Shown here in pieces: positions 33,708 through 42,295 of a DNA stretch of 64,000 bases (its first letter is position 1; each line of letters opens with the position of its first letter). The stretch covers positions 1 to 64,000 of the forward strand of contig JBEKZV010000034.1 in assembly GCA_049509515.1 (NCBI GenBank), written 5' to 3'. The DNA comes from JBEKCP01 sp049509515 (lineage in GTDB: Bacteria > Planctomycetota > Planctomycetia > Pirellulales > Thermoguttaceae). Both the position numbers and the translations under genes were made by a program. The notes beneath the pieces are model-generated. The model worked only from the letters and a program-made list of their open reading frames with translations. It made no database searches and had not been told where the DNA came from.

Positions 33708-34490
33708 GTGGATCTGAACCTGAAACACAAGGTCGCGCTGGTGACCGGCGGCTCGCGGGGGCTGGGCCGGGCGATCTCTGTCGGTCTGGCTGCCGAAGGC
33801 GCCCGGGTGGCCGTACACTATTACCGCGATCCGGCCAAGGGCGTCGACCTCGTGGACGAGGCCGCCGCGGTCGTCGCGGAGATCCGGACCGCTTACGGCG
33901 GCGACGCGGTGCCCGTGCCCGGCGACCTCGGCCGGGGAGCCGATATCCGGCCGATGTTCGACGCGGTCGAGGCGGAGTTGGGCCGCCTCGATATCCTGGT
34001 GAACAACGCGGGCGTCTGGCCGACGGCCTACGTGAAGGACATGAGCGAGGCCGAGTGGAACGCCACGCTGGCGGTGAACCTGACCGGCCCGTTTCTGGCG
34101 TGCCGCGAGGCGGTCGCGCGGTGGCTGGCGGCCGGCTGTCGGGGGAGCATCGTCAACATCGTATCGCAGGCGGCCTTCCGCGGCGCCACGAGCGGCCACG
34201 CCCATTATGCGGCGTCGAAGGCGGGGCTGGTGGCCTTCACCGTCTCGCTGGCCCGCGAGGTGGCGGCGCAAGGCATCCGCGTGAACGCCGTAGCGCCGGG
34301 CATGATCGCCACCGACATGGCCCGCCACGCCCTGGAGACCAACCTGGAGCGGTACCTGGAGCGGATTCCGCTGGGACGCATCGCCGATCCGGCCGAGGTG
34401 GCCGGCGTCGTCGTCTTCCTGGCGTCGGATCGGGCCGGCTACATGACCGGCGCCACCCTGGACGTGACCGGCGGGATGCTGATGCGGTGA
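33708..34490 (+). CDS. short-chain dehydrogenase/reductase
   Basis: A 260-residue classical SDR. The cofactor motif TGGSRGLG is at about 13-20, NNAG is near 100, a catalytic serine lies in IVNIVSQAA, and the YAASK motif is at about 167-171. The C-terminal DRAGYMTGATLDVTGGM is typical of FabG-like sugar and polyol dehydrogenases. The start is GTG at 33708. It leads the plus-strand sugar operon and probably oxidises a sugar, polyol or hydroxy acid with NAD(P). Confidence 0.92.
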   Translation: MDLNLKHKVALVTGGSRGLGRAISVGLAAEGARVAVHYYRDPAKGVDLVDEAAAVVAEIRTAYGGDAVPVPGDLGRGADIRPMFDAVEAELGRLDILVNNAGVWPTAYVKDMSEAEWNATLAVNLTGPFLACREAVARWLAAGCRGSIVNIVSQAAFRGATSGHAHYAASKAGLVAFTVSLAREVAAQGIRVNAVAPGMIATDMARHALETNLERYLERIPLGRIADPAEVAGVVVFLASDRAGYMTGATLDVTGGMLMR

Positions 34491-34498
34491 GCGCCCGG

Positions 34499-34619
34499 TC
34501 CCCTCTCCCTCCGGGAGAGGGTTAGGGTGAGGGGGAGATCGAAAGACGCGGAATTCAGGAAAGCAAGACGGATCCCCATTCCCCCTCACCCCCGGCCCCT
34601 CTCCCGGCGGGTGAGGGGA
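34499..34619. repeat. REP-like inverted repeat, CCCTCTCCC / GGGTGAGGGG family
   Basis: Arm one begins at 34499 (CCCTCTCCCTCCGGGAGAGG, then GGTTAGGGTGAGGGGG). Arm two (34580-34619) is its approximate reverse complement, giving about 40-bp arms with mismatches. Related REP-like sequences are widespread in bacteria. It fills the gap between the SDR and aldolase genes. Confidence 0.65.
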
Positions 34620-34633
34620 GAAAGCTCAAGACT

Positions 34634-35485
34634 ATGCTGACGACGCTGCGAGAAGTGCTGACGCGGGCCCGGGCGGGACACTATGCCGTCCCCGCCTTCG
34701 ATTGCATGGAGGACGTGATGGTCCGGGCGATCCTGGAAACTGCCGATTCGCGGCGGTCGCCCGTGGTGATGATGGTGCTCGCCCCGGACCTCGCAGGCAA
34801 CGGCATGGCCTACGTGCCGGGCCTGGTGCGCGCGGTGGCTGACTATCACCCGGTGCCGGTGGTCCTGCACCTGGACCATGCCGACAACCTGGACCTCGTG
34901 CGCGCGGCCGTCGAGCGCGGCTTCACATCGGTGATGATCGACGGCTCGGCCCTGGAATTCGCGGAGAACGTGCGGCTGACGCGCGCGGCCGTCGAGCTCG
35001 CGGCGGCGCGCGGCGTGAGCGTCGAGGCCGAGCTGGGGCACGTCGGCGGCTCGGACCTCGAGTGTACGGTCCATCGCGAGTCGGTGCTCACCGAGCCCGA
35101 CGAGGTGGCCCGATTCGTCCGCGAGACGGGCGTCGACGCCCTGGCCGTTTCGATCGGCACCTCGCACGGCGTGTACCGGTCGCTGCCGCACCTGAACATC
35201 GAGCGGCTGCGGGATCTCGACGAGGCCAGCCCGGTGCCGCTGGTGCTCCACGGCGGCTCCGGCACGCCCGACGACCAGATCCGCAACGCCGTCCGCCACG
35301 GCATCTCGAAGCTGAACATTTACGCCGACCTGCGGATCGCCATGGGCAAGGGGCTCCAGGCGGCTGCCGGGGCCGTGCGGCGCTCGGACCCGCTGCCGCA
35401 AGAGGTCTTCGGCCCCATCAAGCGGGAGATCGCGGCCGTAGTGAGCGAGAAGATCGACCTGCTCGGCTCGGCGGGGCGGGCGTAG
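34634..35485 (+). CDS. class II (zinc) fructose-bisphosphate-type aldolase
   Basis: A 283-residue class II aldolase of the Fba/GatY/KbaY group. VVLHLDHADN carries the catalytic Asp81 and first zinc ligand His82, EAELGHVGG begins at 131, GTSHGVY holds a further zinc-ligand histidine, and LVLHGGSGTPDDQI binds the phosphate. The enzyme cleaves a ketose (bis)phosphate to dihydroxyacetone phosphate and an aldehyde. The natural sugar could be tagatose-like or another ketose rather than fructose. It fits the kinase-aldolase logic of the locus. Confidence 0.9.
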   Translation: MLTTLREVLTRARAGHYAVPAFDCMEDVMVRAILETADSRRSPVVMMVLAPDLAGNGMAYVPGLVRAVADYHPVPVVLHLDHADNLDLVRAAVERGFTSVMIDGSALEFAENVRLTRAAVELAAARGVSVEAELGHVGGSDLECTVHRESVLTEPDEVARFVRETGVDALAVSIGTSHGVYRSLPHLNIERLRDLDEASPVPLVLHGGSGTPDDQIRNAVRHGISKLNIYADLRIAMGKGLQAAAGAVRRSDPLPQEVFGPIKREIAAVVSEKIDLLGSAGRA

Positions 35486-35500
35486 GGGGTTGTCAGTTGT

Positions 35501-35605
35501 CAGTTTAGCGGGCGACCACGCTCCGCGCGGTGCCCTGCCCGCCGTGGCGGTGCTCGGTCCTCGATTCGCGATTCAAGACGGCGGGCAAGCCCGCCCGCTA
35601 AACTG
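35501..35605. repeat. inverted repeat, CAGTTTAGCGGGCG arms
   Basis: CAGTTTAGCGGGCG (35501-35514) pairs exactly with 35592-35605. The arm core GTTTAGC(A/G)GGCGAC recurs in the element at 44245-44311. A simple A/C/T run (CTAAAATCCAAAATCTAAAA, 35610-35629) follows, just before the next gene. Confidence 0.7.
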
Positions 35606-35646
35606 AAATCTAAAATCCAAAATCTAAAATCCCCAATCCGCCCGCC

Positions 35647-36699
35647 ATGAAACTCCTGGCCATCAGCGATACCTACATTCCGCGGGCATTCATGCAGCAG
35701 GGGTTTGCGTCCCTGGGCGACCTGGGTGTGAGCGTCGAGGTCCGCAGTTGGGAGCACCCGACGCTCATCGACCTGCAGAAGGCCAACCTGGCGATCGAAC
35801 AGGGCGGCCCGGAGGCGGTCGAGCTTCCGGCCGGCGTGGCCGGGAACGTGGCCGAGTTCGAGATCGTGGCGGTGCAGTTCACGCCGCTGGCCGGGCGGTT
35901 CATCGAGGCGGCGTCGAAGCTGAAGGTGATCGGCGTGCTGCGGGGCGGCACGGAGAACGTCGACGTGGCCGCCGCCACCCGGCGGGGCATCGCCGTGCTG
36001 AACACGCCGGGCCGCAACGCCCGGGCCGTGGCCGAGTGTACCCTGGGCATGATCCTGGCCGAGATCCGCAACATCGCCCGGGCCCACGCCTGTCTGAAGC
36101 AGGGCGACTGGCGGCGCACGTTCCCCAACAGCGACGCGATCCCGGAGCTTTACGAGAAGACGGTGGGGCTGGTGGGCTACGGCGCGGTGGCCCGGTTGGT
36201 GGCCGGCTACCTGGCGGCCTTCGGCAGCCGGATCGTGGCCTTCGATCCGTACTTCCGGGGCGATCCCGCGCCGGCGACGCTCGTGCCGCTGGAGAAGTTG
36301 CTGCGGGAGTCGGAGGTCGTCTCGATCCATGCCCGGCTGACCGAGGAGAGCCGGCACCTGATCGGCCGTGCCGAGCTGGCCCTGATGCGGCCGACGGCCG
36401 TGCTGGTGAATACGGCCCGCAGCGGCCTGATCGACGAGGCGGCCCTGGTCGAAGCGCTGGCCCAGCGGCGGATCATGGGCGCGGCGCTGGACGTATTCGA
36501 CTGCGAGCCGCTGCCGCCCGACCATCCGCTGTTGGGGCTGGACAACGTGACGATCGTGCCGCACCTGGCCGGCAGCACGATCGACAACTTCCGCAACAGC
36601 CCCAAGCTCATGGCCGGCCACCTGCGGCGGATGCTCTCGGGCGAGGGCCCGCTGCCGGTGGTCAACGGCGTCGTGCCGTCGTTGCGGGCCGGACGATAG
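35647..36699 (+). CDS. D-isomer-specific 2-hydroxyacid dehydrogenase
   Basis: A 350-residue NAD-dependent 2-hydroxyacid dehydrogenase. The cofactor motif is KTVGLVGYGAVARLVAGYL (about 175-193). The catalytic triad is visible as Arg258 in VNTARSGLID, a Glu in FDCEPLPPDHPL, and His306 in VPHLAGST. Members reduce 2-keto acids or oxidise D-2-hydroxy acids. The N-terminal 50 residues are less conserved. It is the third gene of the plus-strand sugar operon and could act on a sugar-derived hydroxy acid. Confidence 0.9.
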   Translation: MKLLAISDTYIPRAFMQQGFASLGDLGVSVEVRSWEHPTLIDLQKANLAIEQGGPEAVELPAGVAGNVAEFEIVAVQFTPLAGRFIEAASKLKVIGVLRGGTENVDVAAATRRGIAVLNTPGRNARAVAECTLGMILAEIRNIARAHACLKQGDWRRTFPNSDAIPELYEKTVGLVGYGAVARLVAGYLAAFGSRIVAFDPYFRGDPAPATLVPLEKLLRESEVVSIHARLTEESRHLIGRAELALMRPTAVLVNTARSGLIDEAALVEALAQRRIMGAALDVFDCEPLPPDHPLLGLDNVTIVPHLAGSTIDNFRNSPKLMAGHLRRMLSGEGPLPVVNGVVPSLRAGR

Positions 36700-36731
36700 G
36701 AAGACCGAACCATCCCACCGGAGGATTCGCG

Positions 36732-37838
36732 ATGAAAACAGTGCTGATCGCTCCGCGAAAATACGTGCAAGGCCGGGGCGTGCTCGCGGAAGCGGGCGCG
36801 TATGTCCGCCTGCTGGGCAAGAAGCCGCTGGTGGTCTGGGACGCCTGCGTCAAGCAGTTGGTGGGCCCCACGCTCTTGGCGAGCCTGAAAGCCGCGGGCC
36901 TGGAGGCGGTCGAGGTCCTGTTCGAGGGCCAGTCGAGCAAGGCCGAGGTGGCGCGGATCGCCCAGATCGTCCGGCAGGTGGGGGCCGACGTCGTGATCGG
37001 CGTCGGCGGGGGCAAGGCCCTGGACACGGGCAAGGCGGTCGCCGTGGCCAGCGGCACGAAGACCGTCACCTGCCCCACGATCGCCGCGACCGATTCGCCC
37101 ACCAGCGGCGCCACCGTCTGGTACGACGCGGAGGGCAACTGCTGCGGCTGGGACTGCTGGCCGTTCAATCCCGACATCGTGCTGGTGGACAGCCAGGTGA
37201 TCGCCAACGGGCCGGTGCGGGCGTTCGTGGCGGGCATGGGCGACGCCCTGGCCACGTGGATCGAGGCCGATGCCTCCTACAAGACCCGCGCCGCGACGCT
37301 GGCCGGCGGCGTAGCCACCATGGCCGGCCTGGCCCTCGCACGGCTGTGCTACGACACGCTCATGGAATACGGCATCGAGGCCAAGCGGGCGGTGGAGCAC
37401 CACGCCCTGACCCCCGCCGTCGAGAAGTGCATCGAGGCCAACGTGCTCCTCTCCGGCCTGGGCTTCGAGAGCGGCGGGCTGGCCACCGCCCACATGATCG
37501 CCAATACCCTGTCCTCCTTCCCCGAGTGCAAGGGCCTCATGCACGGCGAGAAGGTCGGCTTCGGCGTCATCAGCCAGCTCTGTCTGGACGACGAGAAGCG
37601 GACGGGCGAAATCCATGCGATCGTCGATTTCGAGATCGCCGTCGGACTGCCGGTCACGCTGGCCGATCTCAACCTGGAAGGGATCTCGCGCGAGCGGCTG
37701 CGGCTGATCGGCGACGCCTGCGCGGCGAAGGGCTCGCTGTGCGAGAACCATCCCTTCACGGTGACGGCCGAGGATGTGGTCGACGCGATGATCGCCGCCG
37801 ATGCCTTGGGCCGCCAGCGGAAGGGGCTGGGGTCGTAG
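36732..37838 (+). CDS. gldA: glycerol dehydrogenase family, iron/zinc alcohol dehydrogenase
   Basis: A 368-residue family III alcohol dehydrogenase, close to GldA. The NAD-binding loop is GVGGGKALDTGKAVA (about 91-105). Metal ligands are expected at the Asp of GMGDALATW (near 172), the His of TAHMIAN (near 252) and the His of LMHGEKVGFG (near 270). CCGGAGGA lies about 8 nt before the ATG. The reaction would be glycerol to dihydroxyacetone or a related polyol or ketol conversion, which would link to the aldolase products of this operon. Confidence 0.9.
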   Translation: MKTVLIAPRKYVQGRGVLAEAGAYVRLLGKKPLVVWDACVKQLVGPTLLASLKAAGLEAVEVLFEGQSSKAEVARIAQIVRQVGADVVIGVGGGKALDTGKAVAVASGTKTVTCPTIAATDSPTSGATVWYDAEGNCCGWDCWPFNPDIVLVDSQVIANGPVRAFVAGMGDALATWIEADASYKTRAATLAGGVATMAGLALARLCYDTLMEYGIEAKRAVEHHALTPAVEKCIEANVLLSGLGFESGGLATAHMIANTLSSFPECKGLMHGEKVGFGVISQLCLDDEKRTGEIHAIVDFEIAVGLPVTLADLNLEGISRERLRLIGDACAAKGSLCENHPFTVTAEDVVDAMIAADALGRQRKGLGS

Positions 37839-38107
37839 TATCACGCCACCTATCCTTACTACCAACCCACCCGTTGGTGGTGGATCCTCCGCCAGGAAAT
37901 CAAGACGCACCACGATTTCTTTAGAGTTGGCACGGCCAAGGAATGCTTGCAGGGCTATCCTCTGGTACAATTCAGCGAAGGCAGGGTTCCTTTTGGAGAT
38001 GGTTTGCGACTGTTGCCGTGACCCGCTCCTAACGAAACTTCTCGCGGTCGTATCCTACCGCGAGACCTTGCCTTTCGTCTGGTATTCTGACATCTGGGAT
38101 TGCAGCG
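37839..38107. other. intergenic, 269 bp, with hairpins
   Basis: Two hairpins are visible: ACCAAC/GTTGGT (37861-37877) soon after gldA, possibly a terminator without a T run, and TCTCGCGGT/ACCGCGAGA (38040-38065, 8-bp loop). GC is lower than in the genes. No gene is supported. Confidence 0.5.
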
Positions 38108-38359
38108 ATGACAGCTACAGAGCGCCTCAAGACTGAATTGGAAGCCTACGAGCGGGAAAAGTCGCGCCTTGTGTCCGAGAGTGAGGGCAAGTACGTCCTG
38201 ATCCAAGGCACTGAAGTCGCCGGCGTGTGGGATACTTATGCAGATGCGTTAAGCGCCGGGTATGCGAAGTTCGGCTTGGAGCCCTTCTTGGTAAAGCAAA
38301 TAGAGGGTGTCGACCGCCTCCACTACTTCACTAGGGACCTTGTGTTATGCCCATCCTGA
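38108..38359 (+). CDS. small DUF5678-like protein
   Basis: An 83-residue protein. GKYVLIQGTEVAGVWDTYAD followed by ALSAGYAKFGLEPFLVKQI is the pattern of DUF5678-like proteins, whose role is unknown. It overlaps the start of the following protease gene by 13 bp, which implies translational coupling. Small proteins of this kind are often encoded directly before retropepsin-like proteins. Confidence 0.7.
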   Translation: MTATERLKTELEAYEREKSRLVSESEGKYVLIQGTEVAGVWDTYADALSAGYAKFGLEPFLVKQIEGVDRLHYFTRDLVLCPS

Positions 38360-38787
38360 CGCTTCCGTTGGGCGGAGATGGGGCCATAATACCTGTCCTG
38401 CTGCATGTCAGCGGCCCGCGACAACAAGTGCTGCGAGCGCTGAAGCAGCCGATCCCGCCACCAGTCCTCGGCCGCGGTCAGATCGACACTGGTGCGAGCG
38501 CCACGGCAATAGACTCGAGTGTGGTCCAGGCCCTTGGATTGCTTCCCACTGGTACGACCAACGTCCTTGCGCCCTCTACGGGCACGGTTCCGCACGTGTG
38601 CAATCAGTACGACATTTCACTCATGATTCTGATGGCCCCGCAACTTCACGTTGCCTCGATGACCATCCCGGTCATTGAATCCCAATTACTCAGCCAGGGC
38701 ATTCACGCGCTAATCGGCCGCGACGTACTCGCCGGTGGCATGTTCGTTTATAACGGCAAGGCAAACACCATCTCCCTTGCCTTTTGA
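38347..38787 (+). CDS. retropepsin-like aspartic protease
   Basis: A 146-residue protein with the aspartic protease motif IDTGASATAID (about 46-56), where DTGAS carries the catalytic Asp. A C-terminal strand pattern HALIGRDVLAGGMFVYNGKA matches the retropepsin alpha-helix-like ending with IGRD. One catalytic motif per chain means it should act as a dimer, as in retroviral proteases. No signal peptide is seen, so it is probably cytoplasmic. Its substrate may be the overlapping upstream protein; that is speculation. Confidence 0.75.
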   Translation: MPILTLPLGGDGAIIPVLLHVSGPRQQVLRALKQPIPPPVLGRGQIDTGASATAIDSSVVQALGLLPTGTTNVLAPSTGTVPHVCNQYDISLMILMAPQLHVASMTIPVIESQLLSQGIHALIGRDVLAGGMFVYNGKANTISLAF

Positions 38788-38809
38788 GCAACAGGAAAAG
38801 GAGAATGCG

Positions 38810-39508
38810 ATGAGCAATGGTCGGAAGATCGGACGCCGCGCCGCGTGCGCGACCGTGTTGGGCATCGGCGGCGGTTTGTTGTTTGCGGGCGGTGCCGCGG
38901 CGGCCCAGCGGGGGAAGCGGCGGGCAGTCGCCCCGGCCACCCTGAACAACGCCGACTTCTACGACGCCCAGGGCAAGTTCCAGCCCGAGGCCGCCAAAGA
39001 CGCCTATCTGCGCTTCCTCGAAGCGGCCCAGTACCCCATCTCCGAACGGCTTCGCAAGGAGATGTGGATGGCCGATTTCGGCCTGGGCCGCTTCATTGAG
39101 GTCGGCCTGGGCGGGATGTTCTGGGTCAACAACCAGAAGGACAACTACACCAGCCTCGATTTCTTCCTGTTCCCCGGCCAGATGATCCCCGAGCACTGGC
39201 ACGTGCCGCTGCCGGCCGAGAACGTGCCGGTGAAGATGGAGTCGTGGCACGTCCGCTGGGGCTCGACCTATACCTACGGCGAGGGCGAGCCCGCGGCAAA
39301 GCTGGGCGTGAAGATCCCCGAGTGCGAGGAGAAGTACGTCACGGTGCGGCACGAGAAGGTGCTGAAGCTGGGCGAGGTGGCCGGACTGACCCGGCCCGAG
39401 GCGAAGCACTGGCAGCAGGCCGGGCCCGAGGGCGCGATCGTCACCGAGACCTCGACGTTCCACAGCGGCGCCGCCGTGCGGTTCACCGACCCGCGGATCA
39501 AGTTCTGA
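38810..39508 (+). CDS. exported cupin protein, D-lyxose isomerase-like
   Basis: A 232-residue protein with a Tat-like leader (GRRAACATVLGIGGG, R8-R9) and an alanine-rich cleavage region. The body resembles the D-lyxose ketol-isomerase type of cupin, with ADFGLGRFIEVGLGG, FFLFPGQMIPEHWHVPL (an H-x-H metal pair) and a later ESWHVRWGSTYTYGEGEP. An isomerase role is plausible but the exported location is unusual for one. AGGAAAAGGAG precedes the ATG. It is 7 bp from the next gene and so co-transcribed with a haem protein. Confidence 0.65.
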   Translation: MSNGRKIGRRAACATVLGIGGGLLFAGGAAAAQRGKRRAVAPATLNNADFYDAQGKFQPEAAKDAYLRFLEAAQYPISERLRKEMWMADFGLGRFIEVGLGGMFWVNNQKDNYTSLDFFLFPGQMIPEHWHVPLPAENVPVKMESWHVRWGSTYTYGEGEPAAKLGVKIPECEEKYVTVRHEKVLKLGEVAGLTRPEAKHWQQAGPEGAIVTETSTFHSGAAVRFTDPRIKF

Positions 39509-39515
39509 ACAAGCC

Positions 39516-42140
39516 ATGCACCGCCACCCCAGCCTTTCCGCATGCACGGCCCTCCTGGTGCTGCTGGGTACCGGGCAAGTCTTCGCCCAGTCGCAGCGCG
39601 AGATGGTCGAGGCCGACTGGCTGCGGCAGGCACAGCCGGCGCCGGCCCCGGCGAAGTTCCCCACGGCCGAGTTCCTCGCCCGGGCGCGGCTCTTGGCGGC
39701 CGACCTCCGAACGGCCGGCGTCGACACCGGCCCGCACCAGCAGGCGCTGGCCGCTATCGCAGCCGAACTGCGGGCCCTGCCGGCCGGCGCGGCGCCCGAG
39801 CGACAGAAGGAGCTGTACCTCAAGACCCGCTGGGCCATCCGCCGGCTGGCCTTCTGCAATCCGCTGCTGGGCTTCCGGGAGCTGGTCCTGTGCAAACGGT
39901 TCACCCAGGAAACCTATCCGGACGTGTGCTTGAACCACATGCCGTGGGTCTCGCGGCCCGGCGGCGATCTGTGCGTGGTCACGCTCGCCGGGCCGGAAGG
40001 CGAGCCGCGGGTGCGGGCCCTCTTGAGCGGCACCCTGGGGCCGGGCCACGTCCACGGCATGGACCTGTGGTGGGACGCCACGCGGGTAGTCTTCGGCTAT
40101 GCGAAGGCCAAGAGCGACGCACCGGTCCAGGGTTTCCCCGGCCGGCTGGGACATCAGCACCGGCTGGACAACGAGCCCACCCACCTTTTCGAGATCGGCA
40201 TCGACGGCAAGAACCTTCGCCAGTTGACCGGCCATCGCCTGTGGAGCGACCTCGACCCGACCTATCTGCCCAGCGGCGAGATCGGGTTCGTTTCGGAGCG
40301 CTGCGGAGCGTCGCTGCAGTGCAACGAGATGGACAAGGACGAGACCTCCTGCAACCTTTACGTGATGCAGCCCGACGGCAGCCGCATCCGGCGGCTGAGC
40401 GTCTCGAAGGACGGCGACTACCTGCCCCATTGCCTGGACGACGGTACGATCGGCTATACCCGCTGGGAATACGAGCAGCGGGGATGGGCCAACATCCAAT
40501 CGCTGTGGACCGTGCGGCCCGACGGCACCGGGGCCGACGCCTGGTTCAAGCAGCACCTGAACAATCCCTGGGCGTTGGAGGACTTCCGCTCGATACCGGG
40601 CACGAATAACAACCGGCTCGTGGCGGTTGCCGCGGGCCACCACACGCTGGCCGCCGGGCCCGTCGTCGTCATTACGCCCAGCGACGGGATGAACGATCCG
40701 CGGGCGATCCGGATCGTTACGCCCGGCGTGTACCCGCCCGAGGGCGGCATGTCCGGCTCGCCGGTCGACGCGGGGGGTGTGGCCGACCGCGGCGGCTTCT
40801 ACATGACCCCCTGGCCGCTGTCGCAGAAATACTTCCTCGCCGCGTACTCGTACAGTCCGGCCCAGACCGAGCGGGCCGGCTACGGCATCTACCTGATCGA
40901 CGTGTTCGGCAGCAAGGAGTTGCTGTACCGGGACCCGGGCATCTCGTGTTTCGTGCCCATTCCGCTGCGGCCGCGGCCGCGGCCGCCGGTGTTGGCCGAC
41001 ACGACCGACCCGTCGCAGAGCTTTGCCGTGTGCAGCCTGACGGCGGCGGCTTTCGGGATGCCGGGGGTCGAGCCGGGCCGGGCCCGCTACCTGCGCGTTC
41101 TGCAAGGCATCCAGTGGCCCTACGACGAGAAGCACGGCGGCCAGCGCTACGAGCCCGACGCCAAGGGCGCCGAGAACTGGAACCCCACCCGCGTGCTCGG
41201 CACCGTGCCCCTGGAGGCCGACGGCAGCGCGTACTTCAAGCTGCCGGCGGACCAGGCCGTCTACTTCCAATTGCTCGATGAGAACCACATGGAGCTGCGG
41301 CGGATGCGGTCGTTCATCAGCTTCCAGCCGGGCGAGCGGCGGGCGTGCGTGGGCTGCCACGAGACGCGGGCCGTGGCCCCGCCCGACGGCCCCTTCCCCG
41401 CGGCCATGCTCCGCGAGCCGGTCGATCCCGTGCCGCCGCCCTGGGGCACCCCGGCCATGAGCTTCCTCCGCGACGTCCAGCCCATCTTCGACCGGCACTG
41501 CACGAGCTGCCACGGCGGCATGAAGCCGGCCGGGGGGCTGGACTTCTCGGGCGGCCTCACCAGCGGACCGCAAGGCCGCACCCGCAACGTGGCCTACGAC
41601 ACGATCTTCGCCCACAGGCTCATCGCCCGCTCGAACGTCAACGACGACGCCCAAATCACCATGCCCCTGGCCTTCGGCTCGCACCGCAGCAAGCTGGTCG
41701 AGGTGCTGCGGAGCGGCGCGTGCAGCAGCCGGGCGAAGCTATCCGGGGAGGAGTGGCTGCGGCTGGTCACCTGGATCGATTTAAACGGTCCGTACCACGA
41801 CCGCTTCATCAATAAGCGCCCCGAGCGTGCCGTTTACGACCTGCCTGCCGACCGGCAATTGGAATCGGCGCTTGCCGCCGTCCACGCGAGGCGGTGCCAG
41901 GCATGCCACCAGCCGGCCGACGTGACGCGGCTCGGTTGGATCGACCTGCGGCAGCCCGACCGCAGCCTGTTTCTCGTCGCGCCATTGGCCACGCCGGCCG
42001 GCGGCAGCGGGAAGTGTTCCCAGGCGGTCTATAAGGACGCCAGCGACGCCGACTATCAGGCCGTGTGCCGGCTCGTCCGCCAGGCCGTCGAAAAGGCATG
42101 GCAATTCCCCCGCCGCGACCTGGAGTCCGTGGCTCGCTAA
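39516..42140 (+). CDS. exported HZS-alpha-like propeller protein with three c-type haem motifs
   Basis: An 874-residue protein with a signal peptide (SACTALLVLLGTGQVFAQS). A propeller region follows with DLWWDATRVVFGYA, SDLDPTYLPSGEIGFVSERC and MQPDGSRIRRLSVSKDGDYLPH, as in the hydrazine synthase alpha subunit family. Three CxxCH sites are present: CVGCH near 611, CTSCH near 662 and CQACH near 794. It is similar in plan to 28122-30521 but has an extra N-terminal helical region and a third haem motif. It probably works as an electron-transfer or redox enzyme in the periplasm, with the co-transcribed cupin as a possible partner. Confidence 0.8.
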   Translation: MHRHPSLSACTALLVLLGTGQVFAQSQREMVEADWLRQAQPAPAPAKFPTAEFLARARLLAADLRTAGVDTGPHQQALAAIAAELRALPAGAAPERQKELYLKTRWAIRRLAFCNPLLGFRELVLCKRFTQETYPDVCLNHMPWVSRPGGDLCVVTLAGPEGEPRVRALLSGTLGPGHVHGMDLWWDATRVVFGYAKAKSDAPVQGFPGRLGHQHRLDNEPTHLFEIGIDGKNLRQLTGHRLWSDLDPTYLPSGEIGFVSERCGASLQCNEMDKDETSCNLYVMQPDGSRIRRLSVSKDGDYLPHCLDDGTIGYTRWEYEQRGWANIQSLWTVRPDGTGADAWFKQHLNNPWALEDFRSIPGTNNNRLVAVAAGHHTLAAGPVVVITPSDGMNDPRAIRIVTPGVYPPEGGMSGSPVDAGGVADRGGFYMTPWPLSQKYFLAAYSYSPAQTERAGYGIYLIDVFGSKELLYRDPGISCFVPIPLRPRPRPPVLADTTDPSQSFAVCSLTAAAFGMPGVEPGRARYLRVLQGIQWPYDEKHGGQRYEPDAKGAENWNPTRVLGTVPLEADGSAYFKLPADQAVYFQLLDENHMELRRMRSFISFQPGERRACVGCHETRAVAPPDGPFPAAMLREPVDPVPPPWGTPAMSFLRDVQPIFDRHCTSCHGGMKPAGGLDFSGGLTSGPQGRTRNVAYDTIFAHRLIARSNVNDDAQITMPLAFGSHRSKLVEVLRSGACSSRAKLSGEEWLRLVTWIDLNGPYHDRFINKRPERAVYDLPADRQLESALAAVHARRCQACHQPADVTRLGWIDLRQPDRSLFLVAPLATPAGGSGKCSQAVYKDASDADYQAVCRLVRQAVEKAWQFPRRDLESVAR

Positions 42141-42275
42141 ATGACCTCACGCGGCCCTGGGAATCCAACCGTGTGCCACTGCTTGGAACAAGCAGTGCGT
42201 CCCGCGGGTCTGGCACTGCCTGTTCCAAGCAGTGGCACACCGAAACCCTCCCAAGATCGTGCAGGGTCATTTAGC
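42137..42275. repeat. large nested palindromic element, GTGTGCCACTGCTTGGAACA family
   Basis: Inner arms GTGTGCCACTGCTTGGAACA (42171-42190) and TGTTCCAAGCAGTGGCACAC (42221-42240) are exact reverse complements. Outer imperfect arms (CTAAATGACC at the haem protein stop and GGTCATTTAG at 42265-42274) extend it to about 139 bp. It sits between convergent genes and overlaps the stop codon of the upstream one. Confidence 0.8.
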
Positions 42276-42295
42276 CCCGGGAAAACTTGGATGAA

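Noticed and set aside
28122..42140. Hydrazine synthase, suggesting an anammox organism
   Set aside because: The alpha-like propeller is shared by many non-anammox planctomycete proteins, and no beta/gamma subunit or hydrazine dehydrogenase is present.
42171..42240. CRISPR-like repeat
   Set aside because: It is a single palindrome with no regularly spaced direct repeats; the other hairpins in the window are also isolated.
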